Assembly (NCBI GenBank): GCA_963678675.1
Contig: OY783199.1
Location: 22,751,546-22,815,545 of the forward strand
DNA from: Xiphydria camelus
Lineage: Eukaryota; Arthropoda; Insecta; Hymenoptera; Xiphydriidae
DNA length: 64,000 nt
Direction of reading: 5' to 3'
Position numbers and translations under genes: made by a program. The notes under the pieces are model-generated. The model had not been told where the DNA came from, did not search any database, and saw only the letters and a list, made by a program, of their open reading frames with translations. Positions 36,864 to 47,663 of the stretch are shown piece by piece. How positions within the stretch are numbered: the stretch's first letter is position 1; every line of letters starts with the position of its first letter.

Positions 36864-37574
36864 GATGACCCCGACTGGGAAATACGACAAAGCGAAAATT
36901 TATCAGTCCATGTAGCAGAAATTGGTGAAATATGTGCTGCTCAATGTGTTTTGAATAATGGTCAAACAATTTTACTTTACGATCGTTGCTCGGTTTGCGG
37001 AAGCGGCAACGCTGTGCACACGGTCGCCTTAGGTAGATAAGTTTGTGCCATTTTCAGTTATCGACGTGGCTTGGACCGGAGCGCATCGCGATTCCGCAAG
37101 AGATGATCCATAGAGCAATGGCGCACTTCCGTGAAAACCTTCACGAGTGTATCGACAATAATGGCCGTCATTCAAGAGATGTAGTTTTTCAAACATAACG
37201 TTTCAAAATGGCATGATATGTAGTTTCAAAAATAAAAACTTTTTTCTTTGCTTTGTGTGGTTTGGTTTTTACTGACATCCCAAATAGTACCTACCTATCA
37301 TTTTGCCGCACCCTGTACCTACTATAGATGGTGCACATTTACTTGAAAATAATTACGACAACATTTCAATGTTATTAATTGGAGACACTTCAATGTTAAC
37401 TTCGCTTCCAAGGAAGTCCAACCTTTGGTTGACTTTTTACGTAATAAGTTGAAGTTGAAAATGAACACCGATCCAGAAATACCTACCACGAGATCTGGGA
37501 CTACAATTGATGCCGTGTCTTCACTATATTTAGAACAATTAAAATCAGTGGTTTATGTATCATATTTCAATTAA
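36864..37574 (+). pseudogene. EEP-family endonuclease remnant, split by a Tc1-like insertion
   Basis: The left piece (36864-36980) encodes DDPDWEIRQSENLSVHVAE, then IGEICAAQCVLNNGQTI. The right piece (37318-37574) resumes with LLENNYDNISMLLIGD. A 2-base shift follows, then FNVNFASKEVQPLVDFLRN and TTRSGTTIDAVSSLYLE, ending at a stop. LIGDFN is the endonuclease/exonuclease/phosphatase active-site motif, and GTTID is a later conserved block. Such domains are found on PIF1-helicase-type proteins of insect mobile elements and in retrotransposons. The N-terminal catalytic part is missing, so this is a dead fragment. The parent element type is inferred only. Confidence 0.65.
36981..37315 (+). mobile_element. 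Tc1/IS630-like element, 5'-truncated
   Basis: It interrupts the endonuclease fragment. The right end reads TTTTGCCGCACCCTG before TA. The transposase tail reads IPQEMIHRAMAHFRENL, then CIDNNGRHSRDVVFQT and a stop. The expected left terminus is absent. The same family is at 19124-19664. Confidence 0.7.
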
Positions 37575-37765
37575 CACAAACCTATTGTTTCTCTCATAAA
37601 TTCTGAAGAAATAAACAGAACTGAATAAAATGTCATGGTATTATTATTGTTGATTACTTGTTACTCTTTTTCTCTTGTACCCATCAGTATCGAAGTTTCA
37701 CTTCTTCCGCGCGTGGCGGCCACGCGTGAAGGTTTTTTTTATTTTATTTTCAGACGAAAACTCAC

Positions 37766-37909
37766 CAGCATCAATTTCTCGAACTCCTCCTCGATGACGG
37801 TTCCGTTATAATACCGACTGGTGGACTTCGTGTCAGGATAATAAAATCCACGCTTGCAGACGCAACGATAGCTGCCCCGACGGAAACCTAGTCCGGGAAT
37901 GGCCACGCA
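37766..37909 (-). CDS. GPR158/GPR179-like orphan class C receptor, exon: EGF-like stalk
   Basis: This 48-codon exon is phase 0 at both ends. On the minus strand GTTTGTTCGCAG precedes it and GTGAGT follows. It opens CVAIPGLGFRRGSYRCVCKR and continues GFYYPDTKST. The GLGF..GSYxCxCxxGFY pattern is that of the EGF-like module between the ectodomain and the Cys-rich linker of GPR158-type receptors. RYYNGTVIEEEFEKLML follows, with a likely N-glycosylation site (NGT). It joins the exon at 46620 upstream across 8,710 bp and the exon at 1570 downstream across 35,995 bp, in phase each time. Confidence 0.88.
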
Positions 37910-38420
37910 CTGCGAACAAACAAAATGAATACTTGAAAATATGTAACTTGATCATTTTCAGTTCCGTTACAAATCGATTCATTGGAAGCCGTAAAAAATA
38001 CGTCGAAAATCTTGCTCTCTGTACGAGTGAGGTGAGGAAATAACACTAAAATTTGGGTGAGGCTGCGATGATATCATAAGAACTACGCAAAATGTCGTTC
38101 AGTATAATTACTTTGATTGCTCTCTAAAAATATCTAGATGTCTACATAGAATATCACAATTTACCGAATTCAGAAGGTTTAATCCTACCGACTCTACGAT
38201 AAAAATTAAAGCCCAAATTCAGAAAATCTATTTGAATTTCTCTGAAATTTTCTCGTTTCGCCTCATATGCGTGAGAAATACGATACTGTACCTTAAAAAA
38301 CAGTATGCCTCTCGTAAAAGATCGAATTTTGATAATAGGTACAAACATAATAAAAACGAGATATACTTTCGAATGTTAAATTTGTACTGCAGTAATTAAG
38401 TAAAAATGAAGTGTGCAGAT

Positions 38421-38566
38421 AATGTCACGTCAGGTTTGCGATGGATTAAGTGAATTCCTTCATGTAGGCCTAGTGCAGGAGACTGGAATGCAGTTTCGAT
38501 ATATGCATCCGATTTAGGGAGGCAGTGTCGAAAGAGTGCTAGAATTAGCGGTCTTGTTGCAAAGCG
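38421..38566. repeat. Dispersed direct repeat, copy 1 (copy 2 at 39308-39422)
   Basis: AATGTCACGTCAGGT opens both copies, which end in TTGTTGCAAAGC / TTGTTGCGAAGC. It is non-coding and unclassified. Confidence 0.6.
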
Positions 38567-39307
38567 AACAGGAAGATAATAATTCTAATTCTTAAGTTTA
38601 CAAATTATCAATCAAATTCCAAATTTAGTTTAAAGCTTTAGAAAAAATTCTATTACGAAATGTTTAATTTCAATTTATTTATCAACAAGTAACCAAATTA
38701 TCTTTCTTTTACTTCAATTCCGAAATGTAGATGTATACAAGAATATGCTTTCAAAGGATGGAGAAAAGTAACCACAAACGTAAAACAAAATCAGCAAAAT
38801 TGTCGAAAAACAATAGCAAACTGTAATTATATTTCAGAGTACACGTTTCAAATACAATTCATGAATGCTAAACTTTCAATCTACCCAGTTTATTCATATA
38901 TATACTCACTTCGTAAAATAACAAATATATCGCCTCTTCTGCACCCTACCGCACAACTGTTTCTGAAGATGTCAACATACACAAATGAATTTGGACTACT
39001 TGAACGACAGATAAATCCAGACAGATGAATGAAATTTTGGACACAACTATTTATAAATCATCATCTCGAATGCAAGTAGTACCGATCTGGATATTTCCTT
39101 GGAACTCACTGCATCCGCAAGCCGTGTTTTAAGATACAATACTTTTTATTGTATAAACATCCCTACATGATCGCTTCGGAGACCACGAATCTATAGCTGT
39201 ATGTAGGCTGCTATATCAGTTATCCCATACCCAACTATCATAGCCAAGATTCTTCCTCGGATATCCGCTCGATTTCGTCATGCCTGGAAGTCCGATCTAC
39301 CCGGGGC

Positions 39308-39422
39308 AATGTCACGTCAGGTCCATGACGGATTAAGCAGATTTCTCCATGTGCGCTTACTGCACGAGATAGCAGTGCTATTTCGATTTAGCGAGGCGGT
39401 TAGTAATCTTGTTGCGAAGCTG
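39308..39422. repeat. Dispersed direct repeat, copy 2
   Basis: This partner of 38421-38566 is shorter by an internal deletion. It ends about 60 bp before the TTAA element at 39480. Confidence 0.6.
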
Positions 39423-39479
39423 AAGGAAGTTGAAAGGTACAGCGTGGCAGCTTTTCAGACGATCACCCTAGACGATAGC

Positions 39480-40000
39480 TTAACCCTTTGTTGCGTGATT
39501 TTTTAAAAATAAATGAAAAATTATTTTTCGTATTCGATTATATTTCAGATTAGTAAAAAAATATTATAAAATATATTTATTACATTTTTTAACGCCTATT
39601 TAAACAAAAAAATGGCTGCATATTAATAACAACATGCAACTGTTAACAAAACTAATTTGCATATTTGCAACATTACAGGCAACCTAAGAATGAAATAATC
39701 TAAAACAATTTTTGTCCTTTGTGAGGCACAAAAACACTCCATATTTGTCACATTTCAAATGGGTAAACCCTTTGCAAGTAGGAAACTTGGATTCCATAGG
39801 ACTCCACTCATATGTTTATTATATTGGATAATTACATTGGGACAATATTTATTGAAATATTTTTTTTCTGTTTTCTGTCATATCTTGTAACTTTATGTTG
39901 TGAAAGTTCGCCATATGCCGTTAGAAACTTCGCCTATTGTGAATATACATGAATTTAAAAATATGTTGCAAATATGCAACAGTATGCAATGAAGGGTTAA
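39480..40000. mobile_element. TTAA-flanked MITE (piggyBac-like), reverse orientation
   Basis: The body is 39484-39996. The left end CCCTTTGTTGCGT pairs with the right end CCCTTCATTGCAT in reverse, with TTAA on both sides. Here the oligo-T end (GATTTTTTA) is on the left. The near-palindrome GTTGCAAATATGCAAC (39965-39980) is on the right. TTGCATATTTGCAAC-like phrases recur inside (near 39660). It is non-coding. Confidence 0.75.
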
Positions 40001-40126
40001 GCGGTTTCGTTAGGGAGTTAGAAAGTTTAGTCTTTTTTGGTGGATCATACAGAGTACAGTCTTCTTTTAGGAGTTGAGTAGTGGAGTCTAGTGTTAGGTC
40101 TGATTGATTGTTAAAGCGGTGATCTT

Positions 40127-40159
40127 TTCATAGTTCATAGTTCATAGTTCATAGTTCAA
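40127..40159. repeat. Microsatellite (TTCATAG)n
   Basis: Four to five copies of a 7-base unit lie next to the following MITE. Confidence 0.9.
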
Positions 40160-40196
40160 GTTAAAATAAAGAGTGTTTATCTTGTTAGTCTGAGTA

Positions 40197-40437
40197 CAGT
40201 ACACTCCCGCAAACTGTCCGCTCGCATAATCTCCGCGGACTTTGGAGCGTTCCCCCACTACCGACCATCGATAACCGTCCCGAGTTAATTTGGAAACAAT
40301 CCCGCACACTGTCCAGAAATGAAAATGCGGGATTCCCGAACTATGTATTTCTCCTCCAAACGCAAAACTGAATAAGTGGGGAAAGCGAATTTTTTCCCCT
40401 ACAGCCCCTGCCGCGGACAGTTTGCGGGAGTGTACTG
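40197..40437. mobile_element. pogo/Tigger-like MITE
   Basis: Perfect 25-bp inverted ends begin CAGTACACTCCCGCAAACTG and are flanked by TA (40195-40196, 40438-40439). The 241-bp interior is non-coding and repeats the CGCGGAC and CACACTGTCC phrases. CAGT ends with TA targets fit the pogo/Tc1 group. Confidence 0.82.
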
Positions 40438-40818
40438 TATTTTGTTTCTGAAGCCGTTCTTCCTCTCCTGTCATCGAGTTTCAACTAAGCCTGGAGTTTT
40501 TAAGGTGAATCCCCGAGTCGAAATTCAAGCTTTAATCTGAACCTGGAAAACCTCATTTCTTTGAAGTATCGGTTTGCCGCTCTAGATGTACCTAACTCTA
40601 ATTTCATAATCATCGTGCTCATATATGATCACGAGCAGGCTCAAAGGATCACCATCAGGTTCAAGTAAGGGTTACGCGCCCACGCTTTATAGCTCTGTGG
40701 CGACCCGTCACGCTGTGGCGGCCTGACTCCAGATGGCGCCGACCCTCTCGGCCCCCAACTCTCGGCTCTCGGTAGTGGTCCGACAACGATGCAGTTACTA
40801 TATCATCGGCTAAATATG

Positions 40819-41044
40819 TTAACCTGCTAACTCACATGCAGTCAGACTTTCAGGAGCGAGAACAAAACTGTCTTGATCAATACAAAAGTTCTTATATGAC
40901 AACGGATTTTAACACAACAGTTGTCAGTATTTGTCTAACTTTCTTTTAAATAAAATGTATGTAAATTATTTAGTCTAGTTTAGCCATGAAGTTGCCGAGT
41001 ATCAAAACATCTTAAAATCGTAAGATATGGAGTTAGCAGGTTAA
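40819..41044. mobile_element. TTAA-flanked MITE nested in a larger palindrome
   Basis: The body is 40823-41040. CCTGCTAACTC forms perfect 11-bp inverted ends with TTAA on each side. The flanks are themselves inverted (TCATCGGCTAAATATG against TCGTTGGCTAAATGTG in reverse), so it sits at the centre of an older fold-back. Confidence 0.75.
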
Positions 41045-41180
41045 CACATTTAGCCAACGATATAAGAAGGTAACTGCCCATCTCTTACGGAGGACCACAG
41101 AGCGTCTAAGGCGTTTCGGGACGAAGCCACGAGATGACGACATCACTTTTCGCCACATTGGTGACACCGACGTGATCCAG

Positions 41181-41359
41181 CGACGAAGATCCCAGCATCC
41201 TCCAACACGCCGGCTACACACATGCGCCGCACACACACAGGGTCGATCTTCACGTACGCTGCACTAACGTCGACGAAGATCCAGTATTCTCCAGCATACC
41301 GGCCACACACACGCGCCGCACACACACAGGATCGATCTTCATACACGCTGCACGAACAT
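41181..41359. repeat. Tandem repeat, 90-bp period, two copies
   Basis: The units start CGACGAAGATCC at 41181 and 41271 and include a CGCCGCACACACACAGG core. A partial third copy starts near 41360. The outer flanks (around 41122 and 41411) also repeat GACATCACTTTTCG. It is CpG-rich. Open frames on both strands follow from the repeat and are not called genes. Confidence 0.7.
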
Positions 41360-41492
41360 CGGCGGACTTCCAGCCTCCGGCAATCCCTCGGTATATGTCC
41401 ACAGGCTCCGGGACGAAACGCTCCGTTACGAGATAGTGACATCACTTTTCGTTCGCCACAGCTCCGAGGTCCATGAGGTCCAGATGAGAGTT

Positions 41493-41568
41493 ATGAAAAC
41501 CTAATTGGAACCTAAACTTGCGAAAAGTGGAAATATTCGCCAAGTTTAGGTTCAAATTAGGTTTTCAT
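41493..41568. repeat. Hairpin with ~32-bp arms
   Basis: ATGAAAACCTAATTGGAACC is inverted 11 bp later as GGTTCAAATTAGGTTTTCAT; the inner part TAAACTTG/CAAGTTTA also pairs. Confidence 0.75.
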
Positions 41569-44500
41569 TGCACAGACATCCGGATCTTGAAAACACAACT
41601 TCAACCTCGAGATCCTCAGCGAGGATCCAGAGGTTCAAATCAGAATTTGAAATTCGACTCGGGTCTATCGGATTTCCAATCCTCAAATTTCTCTCGTGTC
41701 GTATTCGGCTCGAGACAGGTATTTTCGATCTCGGTGCTCTTTCTCCTCTTTTCGCCAGTGACTTTCCTTTGTTTTATTTTTTCTCGATCCTTTCCAACGT
41801 AATAGATACATTTCATGACACTTTCTCTGAATTACTCTGCAAAAAGTTGGTATTAAATTTCGAAATATTAGGTTATCCCTCTATTACCATGAGTTCCATG
41901 GTAATTTTTAATGAAACATTCTTTCTGTGTACATTATCCCAAATTCAAAGACTCGTTATCCAAGTACGTACATACATAAATACACTTCCATATACCTTTC
42001 AATAACAATGACTAATATATTGTAGTATGAATATCAGTTTCAATCACAATTACTTCGTCGCTTATAAACTTTTTACAGACATTAATACAAAACTGTTGTA
42101 GATGTCAGCTTTATATCTTTAAAAAGATGTAACACGAACTTGGACGAAGTTCAAGATTAACGAAACAATTGCAATACGGACTGGATATCAATTTATTATA
42201 ACTCCACGTCGTTTCTTCCTACAAATATCTTTTATAATAGAATCGCAGGAAGAACTCCAAGCTTCATTCGATCGAGAGAATGTAAGTTAACTTGTATTAT
42301 TTTCAGAGAAGGTATATTTTTCTTGCTTCTTAAGGAAATTATACTCTGGGTTACATTAAAGTTTTACCGCAAAAATGTACCAACGATAAAATAATATTTT
42401 TTTATTTAAGCTGCCATTTTTAAATAACTCGTAATATCTAGCCTTATCAGCGTTATAACACATCATTACACTCTATAAAATGGACAAAATTAGGTTCCAA
42501 TGTTCCATCGCTCGGAAAATTGCACCGTGAAAAAGTCGCGCTCAGTCGCATAATATACTTATTACATAGTACCCTCGGAAATGAAAACTCGAATAAATTG
42601 CCTTCAAAAGAAAGAGAAACCTCGTCACTCTATCACTGCCACCCTCAGAGAAAATGTACTTCGTTTCGCGAGTATTTCGGAACAACCGAGACTTCGGGGT
42701 GAGTCTTAACTCGCGGTGCTAAAGTACTTTCGCGCGTGTCGTTGCGTCCGTGTCATTACCTCTTATCGAGAGTAACGACTACCATCCGTACGCAGAAGAA
42801 TGTTTTCCACTCGAGTCGTGGATATAGCGGTATAAGCTGTTCACGTCGAGTGATTCCCTAGCTATTTGAAGAGTCGACGTAAATCTACATGCCTGGAGTT
42901 TGTGAGGTTAGAAGCTGGAGGGGTGAAAGGGAGGGAGAGCTCCAGAAACCTTATAAACACTTTTGCACATAGAACGGAAACGTAACGAATAATGACGAAC
43001 CATAAATATACGCGGATATGTAGATATTTATAAACGAATAGGTATATTGTAGATTCACGCTCACAGTGTTACTGAACATTTTTTCTCCTATTCGTCGAAT
43101 AGGTACACCCTTATACACGTATCAATCGCTTTCGTCTCACCAGAATGAACAATTAAGAAGCGCCAGCTAATCCGATGTAGAGCACATTTAAGGGCTCTTT
43201 GTCAATTCTGTGAGGACTTTAAAAATCCGTAGAAGAAACTTCTCGTGCGACATTAATTGAGAATGATCTCGCTGTCAGTAATATGGTGAAACTCATTGGG
43301 ATGGTAACGCCGAAGAGTATATCATTCCTAAAAAAATTATGGTTATTCAAATCAGAGAAAAAATTGATAATTACGTCTATGAGTGACATGTAGCACTAGC
43401 GCGAAAGTTCGAAAACAAAGTATTCATTATACGTCAGAAAAACGGACTGCCACTGTATCATTCATGCCCTGAATAATAATGCTGCGTAATAACAAAACAT
43501 TGCAGTGAAATATATTGGAATCAATATTTCGCAGCAAACCACACACACCACAGGTCGGAAATTACCTCTCATTCTCCGTAAGTACACAATGTATTTAATC
43601 TAGCTTCAAGTTTTGGTGCCTATCAAATCGATTTAAAACATTCTTAGTCATGACAGTTATCGACTACAATTTTAATAAAAAATTAATAAATTTTGTGTCA
43701 TAATACTTTATGAAAACCTATTTGAGACCTGTAAAAGATCATGCCGAATAGTTTCCAAATTATTTCGCTGCAAAAAATCATTAGAAATTAACTGAGAACT
43801 TTTTTCGCGAACTCTTTAATACTACCAATTACAATAATGTTGACGGAGGGCCCTGAAAAGTACGAATTGCGATTGATCTTTTATATTATTTGCCAACTTC
43901 ATTTATCGTTCGCCGTTACTCGTTACGCTCTGTTCTATATGCAAAGTAATCTAACGCTGCAGCGCGGCCGCTGCTGTTATGAAGGTGCAAATTGAATTTC
44001 CCGAATATCAACAACGTCCTCGCCCCCGGGCGCGAGTGTAGAGGATTGGGAAAGGTCCTTCTGTCGGGCGATGGGGCGATGATTGGATTTCACAAAATTG
44101 CTCCTAATTTGTCCCTCGGTTTATTGCGCCGTCTGAATGTATCCTCGATTACGTTATCGACCGTTATATTTCTACGATTAAACGCTATACAATTATATAT
44201 CAATGGGAGAGAAGATATTGAGGGACGATGCTAAACATATTACGCAGCATATACCTATACGTATAAATATACGTATAAATATTTCAAAACATTCGACTTG
44301 TCGTGAAATAGCTGCACCGACGCCAGCGTCGCGTTACTGCGATACAAACGATAAGCACGTACGTATACGCAGATAGGTAGGTACTCTCTTGATGCAAATC
44401 ATCAAAGCTAATTTCCCTGTCCGTATCTCTCCCATGCGCGCCGTGGTACAGGGAAATCATTACACAATATACTCCGAAATGGCTTCGACGTCATGGGTCT

Positions 44501-44696
44501 CGAATTCTATTGGAAATTTCATTTGCGACGAGAAACGCGAGCTGTATCTCTAGGTACAACTGTTATACGGATTAAACCAATCGCGTATCGCTTTGACTGA
44601 CGATGTTGTGGCTGTGCGAGATGTAGATATCGTTTCAATTATATTGAGAGCGTTGTCGAACACAACGTCTCTCCTCGTGACTCGGTACGTCGAATT
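41569..44696. other. Intronic, unassigned
   Basis: Mixed AT-rich sequence with a CpG-richer patch at 43920-44560. No exon or mobile feature recognised. Confidence 0.4.
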
Positions 44697-44717
44697 TTGT
44701 GTGTGTGTGTGTGTATG
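44697..44717. repeat. Microsatellite (GT)n
   Basis: A run of GT dinucleotides lies just left of the TA-flanked element at 44724. Confidence 0.9.
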
Positions 44718-44723
44718 TGAATA

Positions 44724-45622
44724 GGGTAAGCCCGGGATAGTTCGACCACCGGGATAGACCGAGCAGTACAAATAATTCAGAAACTAACCAACAAATGGCT
44801 CAGCCAGTACTTTTCTGTTTAGCGCGTAGACATTGTTGATATAGTTCCTCGTGGAAACAGCATTCTAAATCAGTTTTCAATAATTATTCGTCACGTATTG
44901 TCTTCGAGGATGCCCATAATTTTCCAATAATAACAGTGTTTATAACACCACTTCCAAGCAGGTAAGTTTATTATAGTAAATACTCTTTTATTGAGTACAG
45001 AGCATGTTATGCTACATTTTATACTAAGATTCCTATATATATAATCTAAAAGGTGTCAGACGAACAAGGTGGTCGATCTCTCCCAGTATTTTGGGATAGT
45101 CCGACCACTTTGACTTGGGATAGACCAACCACTCAAATTTTTGAAATTAAAAATGCCGGTGTAAAATAAATATTAGTTTTACCTAATTATGGCAAGCACG
45201 AGTATTGTATAATAAATAAAATGTACTATTTCTGATCAATATGCCTAACATTTACCATAGGCGTAAGACAACACCTAAAATGATAATACAATTATTAGTT
45301 CAGTTATTGTTACTAGTTATTCAACTTTATATTAGTTATAAGTCGTTTAAATGTATTTGTACTTGCCTATTTTAGTGGTCAAACTCACCCGGACAAGGTG
45401 GTCTAACTCATCCGGACAGTATAGGTGAGACCGACCGATGCATTATTTATTTTTTTTATATAATAACTGTTTAGTAAACGTTACTTTTGTCTATTAAAAC
45501 ATTATAAATGAAAAAGAAATGTTTATACTTCCCTACGAATTTGTAAAAATGTCCATATCTATTGAAATTGAGAAGATTTTGGCGTTAATGGAAAAAGTGG
45601 TCGAACTATCCCGGACTTACCC
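44724..45622. mobile_element. TA-flanked element with GGGATAG/CCGACCAC motifs, intact copy
   Basis: The ends GGGTAAGCCCGGGATAGTTC and, in reverse, GGGTAAGTCCGGGATAGTTC continue into GACCAC (25/26) and are flanked by TA (44722-44723, 45623-45624). About nine partial copies of the terminal motif lie inside in both orientations, for example near 44750, 45069, 45107, 45385, 45400 and 45430. The 899-bp interior has no open frame, so transposition would need a transposase from elsewhere. Confidence 0.82.
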
Positions 45623-45624
45623 TA

Positions 45625-46619
45625 TAGCGTAAACCGAGCTGAAAACGTTGTGACGTGTATTTTTTATATTCCCTATGAATAATATCAAAGACCAAATTTT
45701 GTAATTTCTTAATCTCAAACCTAAAATGTCTACAAAAGGCAGCTTTGGATAGTATACGAGAATTCAAAAGAATTTCTATTTCTTGACATGTCAATAATAT
45801 TCGAGACGAATTTTAAACTTTATTTAGCAAATGGAATATTAATTTAACTCTTTTCTTTTATTATCGTTGTAATAATAAAAAATATCACCTGCGATACTTT
45901 CATTCTAAACCAGAAATACTTTAACTTATGATTATCGTGAAACGGAAGACATTTTATAATTAATTCTCTTCCAACGCTGTTATACATTGAGAGAAATTTT
46001 TAGGCCACACAAAAATAAGTATAGCTAGTATAGCTATATTTTAAGGCTAAAGTGGGTTAACTAGATAGTGTAGGTACTATAGCAATACCAAATAGTAACA
46101 AGCGCAATACGTATTGCTGAAATAGCTATACGTATAGCTGAAATAGAAATACGTGTGTGTTGATAAGATTATTAGAACTTACTCTTATATCAATGAACTA
46201 TTAGCATTGCCGTATAACTTATACAATTTCTCTTGGCATATACTGAATAAAATTGAGAATACATCCGAGAAGCATTTCGTTTCAATAATGATGAAGTCTC
46301 GTATCGGTCGATGACAAAATGACGAAGCGTTTGCCTACCGAATCTAATCTCTGATATGAAATATTTATTATCACCAGGTTATGGGTACAATTTGTTCGAT
46401 CATTGCCGTGCGTTCGAAACTTCCCTTTGGATATGATCCACTTGTCGACTGTACCCGCTGATATTCCATTCGATAGCTTCCATGGAAATTTTAAATTTAA
46501 TTAACAACCGATCGACCCAAGTGGGTCGCAGCTTTGCGCACCACACTTACGATGTACATTTATGTGGATATCGACGAACCGCTGATGATTTCACGGAATT
46601 ATACAATTCGTATACTCAC
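45625..46619. other. Intronic, unassigned
   Basis: Short TAGCTATA-type words repeat at 46020-46145. Nothing else was seen. Confidence 0.4.
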
Positions 46620-46743
46620 TTTGGTAGTACGCTTCTTGCATTTATCGCTCGCCGCAAAGATATTCAGTTGAGTTGATTCCGGTGGTAAGGGGCACTGATC
46701 GATATCCACTCGACGAAGATCTATGTCGATCCCGCTGGTTCCT
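46620..46743 (-). CDS. GPR158/GPR179-like orphan class C receptor, exon: ectodomain
   Basis: This 124-bp exon contributes one base that completes the previous codon plus 41 codons, and ends in phase 0. On the minus strand TTTCTTTTGTTACAG precedes it and GTGAGT follows. It reads GTSGIDIDLRRVDIDQCPLP, then a linker and NIFAASDKCKKRTTK. The DIDxxxVDIDQC stretch just before the EGF-like module matches the arrangement of the GPR158-type ectodomain. The next exon (37766) continues with CVAIPGLGF in frame. The preceding exon, which must end two bases into a codon, was not found in 46744-64000. That implies an upstream intron of at least 17 kb. Confidence 0.82.
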
Positions 46744-46978
46744 CTGTAACAAAAGAAACATCGTGATTACATAATAGGAATGCCAAATCTGGTCTTTATG
46801 AGACATCGGAACAATTTCCAGTCAGCTTGGAGACATTTGGATCTTCAGAAAATGCCTAAAGGTTCACTCAGATGAATGATCACTCGAGTGAATGTTCTTT
46901 TGATGTGAAACATCTTATGCCGCGCTTCGGGGTGAGACCGGCTGCTCGTGAAACGTCACTGGAGTGACTAAATACGCT

Positions 46979-47096
46979 AAGGCCAGGCGAACGTTGAACA
47001 TTGCCTCTATATCTATATCTATTCTATTATAGATATAGAGGCAACGGTCACCCTGCGTCTCCTCACTGAACTGCGTCCCAACGTTCGCCTGGCCTA
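46979..47096. mobile_element. Small inverted-repeat element with an inner AT-rich hairpin
   Basis: The ends AAGGCCAGGCGAACGTTG and, in reverse, TAGGCCAGGCGAACGTTG are paired. An inner hairpin at 47001-47044 pairs TTGCCTCTATATCTAT with its inverse. Confidence 0.7.
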
Positions 47097-47296
47097 ACTC
47101 GGGACGCATCGGCTCTCTCCGCCACGACTCGATGGTCCCCTTTTACCGAGCCCTAGCTTAACCACTTACTACTACACGCTCACTGTATCGGTGTACGAAG
47201 CAGTATTTACCCTCATTAATGAAAGCATGAGGATTGATTGATCATTGGTTAGCACGTTTAAAAATAACATTTAAATACCGTTTGTATAGGAAAATT

Positions 47297-47663
47297 GTTA
47301 AATGTGAAACATCGAAATTCTTATTTGTAGAAAGTATGCGATAGGAAGGATGGACTACGCATCCGTTGAAAGAATACGTGCGCCAGTACGCATTTGTATT
47401 TATGACTGTGATACCATTAAACAGTACGAACCGTTGTGTCGAATTCCGTTTATCGCGAGACGGAACAGCGACTGATGGCAGAGTTAAGAGAGAGTAAACT
47501 AAATGCGCTTTTTGAATTAGACACAACGGTTCGTACCGTTTAATAGTATCACAGTCATAAATACAAATGCGCACTGGCGCACGTGTTCTTTCGACGGACG
47601 CGTGGTCCATCCTTCCTATCGCATACTTTCTACAATGAAGAATTTCGATGTTTCACATCTAAC
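47297..47663. mobile_element. Fold-back with 144-bp arms
   Basis: The arms at 47297-47440 and 47520-47663 are near-identical inverted copies around a 79-bp spacer. They share phrases such as GTGAAACATCGAAATTCTT and ATTTATGACTGTGATAC. No coding sequence was recognised. The high arm similarity suggests recent formation or arm-to-arm conversion. Confidence 0.8.

Noticed and set aside
41033..41476. Open frames of 67-100 codons on both strands
   Set aside because: They follow from the 90-bp tandem repeat; the Thr/His/Arg-rich peptides have no family resemblance.
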